NCBI GenBank assembly: GCA_024734555.1
Contig: JANPWX010020150.1
Location: forward strand, 1,764,143-1,828,142
Direction of reading: 5' to 3'
Source: Trochalopteron elliotii
Lineage: Eukaryota; Chordata; Aves; Passeriformes; Leiothrichidae
Length of the DNA: 64,000 nucleotides
Notes under the pieces: generated by a model
What the model saw: the letters and a program-made list of their open reading frames with translations, nothing else
Databases searched by the model: none
What the model was told of the DNA's origin: nothing
Position numbers and translations under genes: made by a program
Shown: piece by piece, positions 10,930 to 23,949 of the stretch
How the letters are laid out: each line of letters opens with the position of its first letter
Numbering within the stretch: position 1 is the first letter of the stretch

Positions 10930-13772
10930 ACTTAGTGCTTTCTATTGTTTGAGACAAACCTGGATGAGTAAACAACTGGGATGTAAAGCTGTCAAAGCAT
11001 AGATGAGAATAGCCATAATTCAACACTGGGCCAGGGTGATTGATGTAATTGATGCCAAGAGTTTTTGAAAATGATGAACTGTCGCATTCATTAGCAGTTC
11101 CTGTTATTGCAAAGTTTAACAGTGTTTCCTCTTATTTATATGAAATGTATCTGATGGAATAATTCAATTTTTTTAATAGATCATTTCTCTAGCAAAACCA
11201 TTGATAGCTGTGGTGAAAAAAATGGACTTGTTTAAGTGGAAAATATATAGTATATTAATCAGTATGGATGTGTGTCTTCCTCTGATCTTAATCTACTCAA
11301 TATGTGAGATTTTTTAGTCCCTAGCCTAAAGAGCTAGTTTCTTTTAGCTCCTGCAGACTGATGAATTTAACTTTGGAGTTCTTTAACAGAGTAACCTTCA
11401 ACACGCCCAGAGGCAAAGATACCAGTTTTGTTGCACTTTTATTAAAGCAAGTTAGATTTATGAGTTTTTTATTTTCAGCAAGGCAAACAGTAAGCACTGG
11501 CTGTCCTACAGCAATCTTCTTTTCATCCATTTTGCAAGGGAAGACCACTTAGCTTCTACACATGGCAAAAAGGGAATCAGTTATTTAGGCAGTCTAAATT
11601 TTCTTTGCAGAAGGTACCCTAGATTTCTGTAGATATTTTACAAAATGTATGCTTGCTACTGCAAATGGTTTAAAGAATCTCTTAAGAAAGAAGCAACATC
11701 ACAAAGTACATCTGTGCAAGGAATATTTTTCATCTTAGAGTAGCTAAGTTTTCCAGAAATGCAGGATTGAAGGCAGTTGACATCTTGCAAGACTTTGCTT
11801 TGCTCACATTCAGGAGACAGTTCTTACCAGACAGTTACTTGATATTCATGGTTTCACTGAAGCAAGTTAAGTCAACAGTTTCAAAATGGTATCACCATAT
11901 TTAGAGAGTTTGGTGAACAATGAGTCAGAACTTTGTGGAGCAGATATGTCTACTGACATCGATATCACTTTGTCTGTCTTGCTTCTCACTTTCACTGGCA
12001 CTTGTTCTTGATTGATCTCTTGTTCTGCACCACTTGATTCATCACGGTCAGCGATTCACGGGCATGAAAAATTCATCCCGAGACAACAAGTACTTTGTAG
12101 CTTATGATATTTCTTTCCCTTGGGTTTCAAGACAATTAATTCCTCCAGAGAGCAGAAAACTTATGGATAATAGATATTCTGGCATTTCTGTGGTGAAAGC
12201 AAGCACAATTATGTGTCTCCATTCTCTCATACAAGAATAAAGATAACATGTTACAAAGATGAATTATCTAAATAATCAAAATGTAATTCATCTGAGTGGG
12301 TGTGCGAAGGAATTTATGTCTTCCTTTATGCTAAGTACTACTTAATACTATTTACTAAATTCCCAGAAAGTTGTGTAGATCTATACTAGCAGCAATTTTT
12401 TTGTAAGGAGAGTCTTACTTTTTTTGTAAGGAGTATCTTACTTAAGTAAATTCCAATATGTCTTGGTGTTGCTATAGTTTTATTTGCTAAATGCCTACTT
12501 GTTTATGTCAAATTTGGCCTCTCACAAGCCTAATAGTCCTGTAAAGTGTACTTCTCTCTAAATTTGCAGTCTGCTTGCAGTCTGCTTTTTCACTACAGCT
12601 TCCAACTGAAAGAACTGGAATAATATTCTGCCTCTAGATACTATAGAAAATCTGAAATGAAAGCTATGAAATCATCCATTATTTGGTCCAAGAGATGAAT
12701 AGAGAACTCTTAAGTCACAGGGCAAAGTCTTATCCCTGAGATTACCTTTCCTCATTTAAAATGGGAGTCAAATTTGCGGATCATTAGACCTAGAAAATGT
12801 GATATTTGATAAATACTGTCTGATGCCTTTTATGTTATCTGCTGTAAGACAAAGTGGCATCTGAAACAATCAAAGAGACAAATGAAGTGAGAACTTTGCA
12901 TAAGAGACAGATGATGTGTAATTTAAGCTATCTAGTGGCTGACTACAGTAATTGAGTTGAACAAATTACTTTCCTCCTCAAGCAGTGGAGTTGTCTGGTG
13001 CAATATGCGTAAACAGCTCATGCATATGGGATGGGGCTGGGCATGAGGTGTGTAACTGAGGTGAGGGGGCCCAAATCATGCACCTGCTTGTACCTAGGCT
13101 CTCATCACCTCACCCCTTTGCTTGTGATTCTCTCTGTCACCATATATTCAGATTAAACCAATTTATCTGTTCAGTTTCTTTTTTCTATTTTGCCAAAAAT
13201 AGGGATTTTCTCTTTACATTTCAAATGCTGTGTCATATTACAATTCCTGTGCCACTGCAATATAAGCCATCTCTTCTTCTGTTATTCTGCCTCATACTAC
13301 ACCCCTAATACTTCCTGGGAACTGACATAAATCTGATGAGAGTAATTTATTGGAAAACAATCTTTACAGTTGTTTTGTTTGTGTTCAGGGATGCAGCAGC
13401 TCCATTAGTGAACACTGCAGGTCAATTCCAGTCGCCCCTGACCAGTGCTGTGGCTGTAATGAACTGTATTCCATTAAAATGTCAAAAGACATTGAGCAGG
13501 AGCACATGTTTAGATGTAACTGGGTAATTTTTCAGGTGACTAGATTTCCAAAAGCAGAATGATACCATGTCACTCTCTCATATGTGATAGCCTCCATGAA
13601 AGGAATATCCTTGGCCATACCATTAAAATAGGTCATATAGATTGAGGTTACTGTCAGATGATGTGTGTTGGAAAGTCTGCCTGTGTCTGAAGACAGTCTT
13701 TCTCTATTTGAATTCTGTTTCTGTCAGATTGTTATTTGATTGAGTCAATTAATTTTCAGACTGTTTTTCAGG
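10930..13772. other. intronic DNA, no gene seen
   Basis: This is plain AT-rich sequence. It contains a 23-bp tandem duplication at 12396-12441. It also has a weak exon-like segment at 13390-13534 (AG acceptor, open Cys-rich frame, possible GTGACT donor), which I do not call a gene. Confidence 0.55.
12396..12441. repeat. 23-bp tandem duplication
   Basis: Two adjacent 23-bp units, each seven T followed by GTAAGGAG and CTTAC, differ at two positions. Confidence 0.8.
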
Positions 13773-13970
13773 AAGCCCAGGACACTGTTTATCCTCTTGG
13801 CTGCCAGGGCTCACTGCTGGCTCATGCTGAACCGTTTTTTTCACCAGCACTCCAAGCTCCCTTTCCCAGGGCTGCTACTTGGCCAGTCCTCCCCGAGTTA
13901 ATGCTTCTGTTCAGCATTACCCTGCTCCAGATGCAGAATCTGTCATTTGCTCTTGTGGAATTCCACTTCT
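13773..13970 (-). mobile_element. CR1 LINE fragment (ORF2 3' region)
   Basis: The + strand shows the complement of a CR1 coding-region segment: CCCAGGACA, CTTGGCTGCCAGGGC, CACTGCTGGCTCATG and, later, CCAGATGCAGAATCTG...TTGTGGAATTCCAC. These are old, diverged forms of the CR1 block also seen at 38.9-39.05 kb. It is about 200 bp long, truncated at both ends and frame-broken. Confidence 0.75.
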
Positions 13971-16900
13971 GTGCTTGTCCAATGCTCCTGTCCATGTAAA
14001 TCCCTCTGCAAGGGCTTTCATCCCTTGAGAAAGTCAGCCAAGAGGGATCTTCTTACTGTGTAAAGAATTCAGTTTCTGTTACTCCTCTAGACCCCATCTT
14101 GAAAGTCAATCATAACAATTAAATGGATTTTTGTAGCAATTTGGTGAATATCTTGCTCTTCATCAGGTATTGGACCAACCACAGGGATTTCCCTGACTTT
14201 TTACTGTGCCTGTTTCTGGTCAACTTTATCAGAACATTCCATGCATAGTGAGACCTCAGGAGTAAACAAGGGAAAGCCGAGGCCCTGTAGAAAGAAAGTA
14301 GCATTGAGACAAACATCAGCATTTCTTCTGGACCCTTGTCACCAAATAAAGGTACTTAGCAGAAAACCTGGAATGAGATCAGATGTTCAACAGATTCAAT
14401 ATATGGCTTTCCAGAAGGCTCCAAAGGAGAGAAATGCAAACCATCCAGCCTTTGTCGGATTCAAAGCAGATGAAGCCTGTCCCAAATCCCATTTAAAGCA
14501 CATCAATACAGCTACAAGGTTTATGGAGAAGATTACAGCAAACAAGGTCCCTCTATGAGAGAAATTACTACTGTCAGGTGTCTTGAAATACATAAAAATA
14601 AGCTAAAGCCCAATTTCTGTTAAATATTGTACTTTTTAAAACTGATGCGCAGTGGCTCCAAAACCTGCTCTTTAGAAAAATCAATTCAGTAATTGCAAAA
14701 TGTGTGAAAACACACTCTGCACCTGCCTTCTCATTATCCACTTGAGGATAACAGACTGTCAAAGGAAGGTAAAAAGAAACAAATTCTGGGGGTAATTTTA
14801 TTCAACAATAATCTAAGGAATCAACAATATAACACTACATGTTAAAAAATAAATGGAAAAGGAAACTCTCCTCTTCTGGATATTCTGTGAGTGACTGGAT
14901 CAGTCTGACTGTTTGGTTGATTTTCTGTTACATAAGGTTGTTGTTAACATGGTCCTCCAAAGCCAGCTGAAGATAGTGGCAAGATTTATGTCGACTTCAT
15001 TGTACTGTGAACAGAGGTGTAATGCTCACCCTCTTTCTATCTAACTGCACCAGAAGTTTTACTGCATATTTATATACATAACTACCCTTAATCTTCCCTC
15101 AGTTCTCAGAGTTTTTCCCATGCAGTGATAAATACACAGCAGAAAATTTACAGGATTTTCCATTCTACACTGACATCAGACAGGAGTTGCAGTTTTATGT
15201 GAAATGCAGTGTTCTTCAAAATACCAATTTCCCTTTTTTTTTTTTTTTATGGTTGTTCAAAAATGTTGAAGAATCTCAAATTTTTATTAGTACTTGGAAG
15301 CAATAAGACAAAAATTTGTCCAGTTTGAGAATACAGAAGCACAGCAAAATGCCAGTTCAGTCACTGAGAATTAATTTTGACATCTTATGTGATGGAATCC
15401 CACTTAATACTTTCAAAAAGTTTTAGGCTCCAGTACAGAAGTCTTTTCCTACTTAGAAAAGGACAGCCCTCCATCTTAGAATTCTTACATCAAACAAACT
15501 TCTTGCTTGTAATATTTAGAGGGTGAGGGGGACAGAGAAATTCCCACATTCCATGCATGAAAGATCTTGCTTTTGGGTTTAGGTACAGAAATTTGCAGTT
15601 CACTTGAAGGAAGCCCTTAGGGGTGTAGTTGTGTGGTTACTGTCTTGGAGGAAAAAGATGATCCCTGTCCGATACCTAAATCAATGATTTTCCTTGTATC
15701 AGAAAAAAACCCTGGAAAGACATCTCTATTCTTAACATAACCAAAGCTAGCAATTCCATGGAGAAAAATAAATTAAATAGGGATTTTAACAATATGTCAA
15801 TGGATAAATTGAATTACATTCTAATATCTGCTTTTTTTTTAACCTTTCTAAAAACTAACGAGCCTCATGTGTTCAAAGGAGCAATTAAAGATCACAGCTA
15901 CGGAATAATTTAAAGACTTCCCACACTGAGAAGTTATTTGATGTTTAATATTTTTTTCTGCTTCATCTTAATATGTGGATTTATTTAATGGAGAATAGGG
16001 TTATTTACCAAAGTGCTGGGAAAATGTCTTTAGTGGAATATAAAGAGAGCAGATCATATATGATACCATCTATTTAATTCTAATTTTGGCATGTGACTAT
16101 TTATCATACAGTAATAAAAAGTTAAACCACAGTGAGTATTTAAAAGAATAAAATGCCTAGATTATTTAGAGGAAACCAAACAGACTATTGTTCTAAAAGC
16201 TCTGGTCTTCTTTTGTAGGAATATGCATTTCTAATAGCTTGCATAAAATAAAAAGAGAGGCAAAAGGAGGAAAGACTGAACTAAATGACAGCAGTAAAGA
16301 ATAGCACACGGAGGACTCACTGCCATTTCTATTCCAGATACATTTACATGTATTTATTTGCAGTATTCTTGATTGGCCCCTGTGTTTTTCATACGTAGGT
16401 AAGCAAAGTAAAGCATCAGTAAGAAAGGAACTAATGCACATGAGGTTTCTGCTGGCAAGAAGCAACTTCTCATAGTTCTCCTAAGTTCTAATCTACTTCT
16501 CTCTGTGCAGAACTGTTCTTTGAAGGACAGTTTCAAGTGACTTGATTCTGACCAGAAAATGTACAAAGTTGGAATGCAAACACCTGAAGAATCTGAGTTA
16601 TTGGGGAATATCAAGACTGTCCTAGATGAAAAGACATAGGTTGTGTAAATTTTATGCATTTAATTCCCTGGATGTTTCTTGAGTGGTTGTTCAGTGTACA
16701 CAGAATATAAATTGTGCATCTGACCCATTTGAAGTAATGGAGATGCACAAAAATGAAGAATCTCAAGAGACATTTTTCTTAGGCAGAAACAGTACCTACT
16801 GTTGAATCCTCCACTTGAGAGGTCCAAATCAAAGAACTTGAAATCAGATGAAAAATCCCTTTATTTTCAAGGGATTTTGTGACTGTTTAAAAGAGCACTG

Positions 16901-19161
16901 CAGCACTGCTACATTCTTCTTATGCATTTTCAGAGCTGACAAAATAAGACTTTTAAAATCCTTCCTAAACAGCCCCTTTGCTGATGTATCCTGAGTTTAT
17001 GAACCACCCAAGAATTTAGATGAGAGCAAATTTCAGATCCAGTTACTTCAGAGAAGGTCAAGAAACAGATGTTTGAACAGATATATATACAAATGAATGG
17101 AAAAAATCTTCAGATGTTGGGAATGGATGTTTCTCCAGGGAAGTGAGGTTTTGTAGAGTTATAATTCGAGGCACAGCAAAAGTGACATTCAGGCCTAGAT
17201 TCCCTGAAAATCGAGGTGGGGACTCCTGCTTAAGTTTATACTCAAAGACTGCTTTATGGAAAAAAATGTATGAGCTTTCAGGCTCTTTTAAAAATATTCT
17301 TTCCATAGGAAAACATGTTGCTGCACAGAGTTCTCAGTACATATACTGAGAATTAATAATCAGGCCAAGAACTCAAAAAAGCCAACAATTGAAATAATAA
17401 ATGATTTATAGCACTTTTGATCTGATGCTCAGTATAATAAATGGAGGTGATTCCATAGATTTAAAGAAATATGGAACAGGTCCTATGTTAGTGAAATGCT
17501 TCAGACAGGGCAGCCATCATTTAAAATGATGGGATTGGTGAAACCTTCTTTGTTTGATCAGCTCAGCATCTAAACTGAGAAAGAATGGAACTCCGTGTTT
17601 AAATAAAATGATAGTTGTGCAAGTACATATGACAGAAAGCAAAAGGTATTTCCCATAATTCAACAAAATACATGGAAATAAAATCAAGCAAGATAAACTT
17701 TAGCTTTGTTGGATGATAACCTCTTTTACAGGATATTCTATAGAGGAGTATTTGACAGCTGATTTTTACATGAATACTTTGTGTTTCAAGGTAAGGGATA
17801 AGCAGAAGTTAATCAAAGCTACATTTAACAAGCAGTTATTTTAAAAAAATAGAATCATCTTTTTACAAATGAAATGGTCAGTGATAGCTATTACTGTGCT
17901 CTCAGGGTACCTGCCTGTCTTTCTTAAAGATGAATCTGCTCTTTGTGAGCCAGGAGTAATCATTATTTTCAGCTGATTTTGAGCCTCTGTTGGAGGGAGA
18001 GCACATTTAACACTCCATAGAGACTTTGCAGAAGAAAAGGCTTTAATTAACAAAAAAAACCTACAGTTAAACTGAAACTGCATTAATTGACAGTAAGCAA
18101 GCTGTGAAATATAGAGAAAATAGAAATTTCCTTTTTTGTGATTTACTCAAGCTTTTCTTCCTAGTCAAATATGCCATGGTCACATTCTCATCCTTTGATT
18201 CAGGTTTATCAAAGATGTAAATGACTCCTGTAAAAATCAGGGGCTTTCCAATTGCCTTTCCACAATGCATTATCTTTCTATTTTAACATTATCTTTCTAT
18301 TATGTCAGAAGCTCAGACACGCTGTAAAACTTTGATTTTTCATCAGGGACTTGAAAAAATTTTTTGCTTTGTTTTTAGGTGCAAAGAGGGTGATATTGCA
18401 GTTCCAGCTTGCTATTTTATCTTCTCATTGAAATTTAGCTTACTGACAGGAAGGCATTACCTTCTGGCACAAGTAACTGGCACAGAGCTCATTAACCTAG
18501 TGACTGGTATCTTTGGCCCAGACTATAGCTGTGGACAGCTCTAAGCTCCTGATGCTTGAGAGCAGCTCTGCAGACCACGTTCTTTGCTGCTGAAGACTTC
18601 AGTGATGTATTTTCAGTGTGCAGATCTATTGAAACAGTGCCTGAGCAGCATCTGTTGTCTTCAGGCACCTAAATTATTTATATGTCTTTTAATTACACTT
18701 TTCTTTTGAAATGTCTTATCTTTATATGTGATGTAGAAGAGAACATCTTTAACTGGCAACATTTAAATGTAGTTTTAACTTTCCCAGAGTTATTATTTCT
18801 CAAATTTTGTTTTCAGCTATACCCTGTGTAACTGCAAGTCGATTGTAACAGGAATTACCACAGTATTTGTTAAAGGGACACATTTATGAGAGTCTAGAGC
18901 AACAGTTGGGAACCAGACTGCATGATTTCTAATCAGTTGCCCATAAAATGAGTATAATTATAAAATTACACTGTTTTGAGCAGTATTCTGTTCTTGAATT
19001 CTTCTGACACATTTTCTAAATAGAGTAATGATATGAATTCTTAATTCTAAATATTTTCTGGATAGGAAATACAGATCCACATATCTACTACATCATATCC
19101 AAAAACTGCCAACAAATCTTCAGGAGCTGAGGTTGCGTTAGCCAATAGGTTTTTGCTAGAT
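13971..19161. other. intronic DNA, no gene seen
   Basis: This 5-kb stretch holds chance frames only. It has a T-run at about 15235-15249 and a 19-bp-period duplication of CATTATCTTTCTATT at 18268-18301. Confidence 0.55.
18268..18301. repeat. 19-bp-period direct repeat
   Basis: CATTATCTTTCTATT occurs at 18268-18282 and 18287-18301, separated by TTAA. Confidence 0.8.
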
Positions 19162-19282
19162 GATCATAAGATCACAGAATTCACAGAACCACATAATGAC
19201 CTGGGTTGGAAGAGATATTAAAGATCATGTAGGTCCAGCTCCCCTGTCAGGGGCAAGGATTCCACTAGACCAGGATTCTCTC
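19162..19282 (-). mobile_element. CR1 LINE 3' end
   Basis: The + strand shows the reverse complement of a CR1 3' terminus: AGATCACAGAATTCACAGAA (degraded tail octamers), then GACCTGGGTTGGAAGAGAT, TTAAAGATCATGTAGGTCCA and TTCCACTAGACCAGG. About 120 bp remain. Confidence 0.85.
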
Positions 19283-21226
19283 TTTGGATATCCTTCTTAC
19301 AGTGAAGATTCTTAACATACATTAACAATAAAATAAATGCTACTCACTTACTTGTGGGAGAGAAAGCAAAATGAAGGTATGAAAACTTGCCTATTGGTTT
19401 TACAGCTCTCAGGAGAAATGTGCTGTTTGTCTTCATAATAGGCTTTTAGGAAGGAACTGGGAAAAATCCTACAATAGTCTTTAAACAATCTTTTAAATCT
19501 CGTATGTGCACTAAATAGAATATATATATTTGTTTTAAATAAAATATGCCTTTTACAAATATTCTTTGTGGACTTATTTTTGAAAGACATGTACATCGTT
19601 AAAATTGTATGATACTGCAGATGAGACAAAATCTCCTTGTTTTGAGTCATTTAACCTCATCCTCATAAGCAGCAATTTCTTTGTACTCCAGAAACTGGCC
19701 TTTTTTAGCTATCTTGTGATATGTATGTATTTGCTCATATTTTCAAGTCTTAGCCACTAAAACTCTGCAATTATCCTCAGCTTGTGTAGCTCAGTGGGAC
19801 TGGAGATTTTACTTCTTTGATGTTGCATAGCTTACTTTGTAATAAAAATGGTCCTGCAGTTTCTAATTGCATTGCACTTTGCAACAATCGGATCAAAACC
19901 TAGAAGGAGAAGGCAGGAATAATTTTGTAAAATTATTGCTCTGTAATCTTATGAGTCTTTCACACTATTTTCTTGTGTCTGAGATGTTCTGGAGGAGCAT
20001 CACTAATCCAGACTAATAATGTACTAAGACAGGGACAGACTATAATTACACAGCGAGGAACACCTGGGCAGAAAATGTAAAGTAAATCAGCTTACAGAGA
20101 GTAGTGTTCTTTGCTGAGCACAGAAGGAGTGTGTCTGTTTTGTCCACTCAGAAAGGGGAAATTCATCCATTCTTGAGGAAGAGGGAGGAAAGAAATCTCA
20201 GCTGTGTGTGCAGCACACTGAACAGAGCAGATATTCCCAAGCCCAGATCCTGCCTTGCCTGATCTAACAGCCAACAATCTTGTCTTGCAACCTTTCCCAA
20301 AAAGATCATAAAGACCAGTAACCATTATTTATGCTGGTGTGCATTTGAACTTCATAACTTCTAGTTCTTTATTTACTTCTTGCATTTCACTGTTTATGCT
20401 GTGAGAACTCTAGAGTAGCATATTTTCAGCTTGGGCACTCACCCAAGACACATACCATCTATCTTTGCATATGCTGAGCTGCTAATACACAGGGAAAGCA
20501 TTCCCTCAGTTTGTTTGTGACTTGCTTTATTTTCCAGTTTGGTCTTCTCCTCCCAGTATGGCACACCATTTTCACTTTAATTCAGACAACCCCAGGGTCC
20601 AATCACATTGATAGCACACACAATAAAACTGACAGGCAGACAAATACTGACCCATCAAACACAGCATAGTCAATGATTCTATATATGCCAATCAATTGGA
20701 TCAATGTGAAATGGTTCTATACATTTTTTTTTCATTGACTGATGTGCTACATCATAAGAGAGTAATGATCGAGGGTAAAATGAGTTGTCATTGGCATATT
20801 TCATCTTGTATTGCTATTTTAAATATTGAGGATATTTGTCAAAAGCCATATCATGTTGTCACAGATTTTGTCAATTATTTATCACTGATGATCTTAAAGG
20901 CAAATTTGAAATTGAAACATAATTTTCGCAATGAGGTTTATGGCCATAAGATCTTGCATAGGAACTCTGATACATAAAACTCACAGATACCCAGGATTTA
21001 TGATGTATGATACAGTATGGTTTTCATTAAAAATATGTTATTTCCTCATGGTTTCTATGTGAAATCCAGCTTATTCTTTGAAATTCTCTCTAATTTATCC
21101 TATCTTGTGAGAGTAGGCTTCTTGAAGAAGAAAGCAGATTTGGTTCTAAAACTCTAGTTAAGAGTAGTCTGTCAGTTTTAGAGTTATCTAACTCCTTTCC
21201 TGGACAGCAATTTTCTTTTTTCTTTT

Positions 21227-21258
<32 letters not shown>

Positions 21259-23540
21259 TTTTTTAATAAAGAAGGATCATATAAAGAATATACACATTTG
21301 CACAATCATGAAATCAGCAGGCAGTGAAAAACGTGTATTTCACTACACTCTTCATGAAGCCTACTGGAAAGCTATTCCTGGTATCTGGATGAACACAGTC
21401 TCATATATGTTCTGTATGTGACATGATTCATCTACCTCACAGCATTTAAACATTCCCATATATTCAGGAATTGCCAGACATCACTGGTCCAGCCATTCTC
21501 TTGAAATGATAACAAGTAACTCACAACATTGCAGGGATCCGTGTACTCTGGAAGTGTATTTCCTACTAATATTAAGTCACCCCTCCAAGTTCACTACCTG
21601 ATCAAGTGGCCAATAAACCAATAATATGTCTGTATTCTACTTTTCCTGTGAATTTGTGCATCATGGTATCTAGCATGTCTGAAGTGGTTTTACTATGAAA
21701 ATTATTATACACACATGAAATATTAATCTGATAAACATACACATTATGATTACTTTGGAAATAAAACCAAAATAACATGGAGAGATATAATTTCTTAATT
21801 CACTGAGTTCTTTATTTTGAAATGTGCTTCAGTGTTGAAGAAAGCATGAATAAACTGAAGTAGGAAAGCAATCCAGTCACTCTCAGGATCACACACCTCT
21901 CTTCTATAAATGCTTCAGGAGGCTCTGTGCTATCAGATCTGATGATGCCGAGTATTCTTTCTGAAATTGTATCTCGTTATTTAATTCATATGTCATGCTG
22001 AGTAAAATGGCATCATTTAGTAATGGAAGCTAAGAAAAGATTTATCTACAAAATTAGTGCATGTTGCCTCAAAATGCTGCAACAATGGAAAAAGAGAGTA
22101 ACATTTATGAGAAAAAACATTTTAAATACCAAATTCACCCTAAAAAGCTGAATTATAATCTTCACTGTACACATCTTGAAATCTTCCCCAGTCCAATATT
22201 TAATACCTGAAAATTATGACCTTAAAATAAATTCTGTTATGATATTTTCTCAGTGATTTGTGCAAATTTTCTTGTGGGATGAATTCTCCACAACTCAGAG
22301 CAGTTACTCCTAAAACATTCAATTATAACTTTATGTTTGAATCCTACTGAAAAAAAAATTCTTAAATTTAGGCTTAACCACTTTAACAAATAAATAATTT
22401 AGAAGTTTTGCTGAATAACCTCTATACCAGAGATTCTTTGTAGGCTTAGATCTTGCCAACATACAGAATTAGTCCAAAACTCAGTCTGTTAATACCAGAG
22501 GTTTATGCCAAAGTTGCTTAGGTCTGATGACTAGAGGACAAATAATTTAATTATTTCAGCAAGAATGAGAGAGACAAATACCCAAAAGGTATTTTTTTCC
22601 CAAAAACACAGTTTTGTGTTGACAGCTTTCAACTCTTTTGTTCCATTAAGGTTCTCTTCATTTTTAACATTTTTTGTCCTTTTCATCTTAAACACATCCA
22701 TTAGTGCTGGCAACAGCTGTACCTCTATTTTGCAGAAAACAAATTGATACAGTTAAAATGCTGTCTCATTTCACTTCTATTAACTCTAAAGCCTCCATCA
22801 TAGTGCAGGACTGATAATTCTTTTAAATTAATATTGGTGGTTACATATACATAATACACTTCTTTCTTTGGTTTCTTTGGGGTTTTGGTGTTTTTTTGTT
22901 TGTTTCTCCTTTTCCAATTTCCTCTGACAATAAAAGTCTCTCTAAAGATAAATATCCACATGATATTTATAGCAAGTTTTATCTAGGACAAGTCTTCCTA
23001 AATAGTCTAAATAATAGAGCAGGCATAACAAGTGGATGAAGGAGGAAAAAGTCAAAAAGGAGAATTTAAGGCTAAGCATAATAAACAGCGGCAATATTCC
23101 AGCAGCCATTTATCTGTTGCACTTGTAATTTCTTGGGCTGACATTATGGGAATATTTAAAATGTTAAGAATTGAAAGAAGCAGGATATATGTTTTTTTTT
23201 CACAGGATTTTACCTATGTGAAATTCACTTAACTTTAAACACGTTAAACATAGCTGTTTACAGCTAGTTTAATCTAAAGGCCTTTATGCTCACTGGAAAG
23301 AATAGAAATTCCAAGATATGATTCAGTAATTATGGAATAATATAACTATGGTATCTTTCGTTTTGTATACAACAAATATAAACATTGTTGTCAATTATTT
23401 TTAATGTATTTTTATATATGTCACTGCAACAGTACTCTCCTCCAAGTTTGAGAAAATATCTTCTGCCCATCTGTCTTGTATTATAAACTCAGCAGAGATT
23501 TCCAGAATGCTTCCTAGTCATTGGTGAATAACCAAAAATT
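19283..23540. other. intronic DNA, no gene seen
   Basis: No recognisable gene or transposon was seen. The only low-complexity tract of note is the poly-T at 21211-21264. Confidence 0.55.
21211..21264. repeat. poly-T tract with scattered C
   Basis: This 54-bp tract consists of T with three single-C interruptions and is followed by AATAAA. Confidence 0.95.
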
Positions 23541-23949
23541 TGGAGCACCTCTGCTGTGGAGGGAGGCTGAGAGCTGGGGTTCTTCAGCTTCAATAGTTGA
23601 AGACTCTGGGAAGATCTTTTTGAGGCCTTTCTTAAAGAAGGTTTATAGGAAAAGATGGAGAGAGAATTTTGACTGAGCCTATAGCTATAGGATGAGCACT
23701 AACAGTTTGTAACAGAAAGAGTTAATTCAGAGCAGTACTTTCATACAATTTTCATGATGAAAGTGCTGGGGCAGTGGCACAGGATGCCCAGAGAAGCTGT
23801 TGCTGTACCATCCCTGGAAATCTCCTAGGCCAGGCTGAACAGGTTTTGGGGCAACCTGAGATTGTGGAAGGCAGTGGCAGGATGTGGAACTGGTTGAGCT
23901 TTAGGGTCCCTTCCAGTCAAAACCATTCTATGATGCTTTGATTCCATGA
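23541..23949 (+). mobile_element. CR1 LINE, 5'-truncated
   Basis: This is a sense-oriented CR1 copy of about 409 bp. It starts in the block TGGAGCACCTCTGCTGTGGA...GGGAGGCTGAGAGCTGGGGTTCTTCAGC. It continues through GATGGAGAGAGAATTTTGAC and AGTGGCACAGGATGCCCAGA...CATCCCTGGAA. It ends GGGTCCCTTCCAG...CATTCTATGATGCTTTGATTC. The left third is more diverged and easy to miss. The tail octamers are decayed. Confidence 0.85.
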
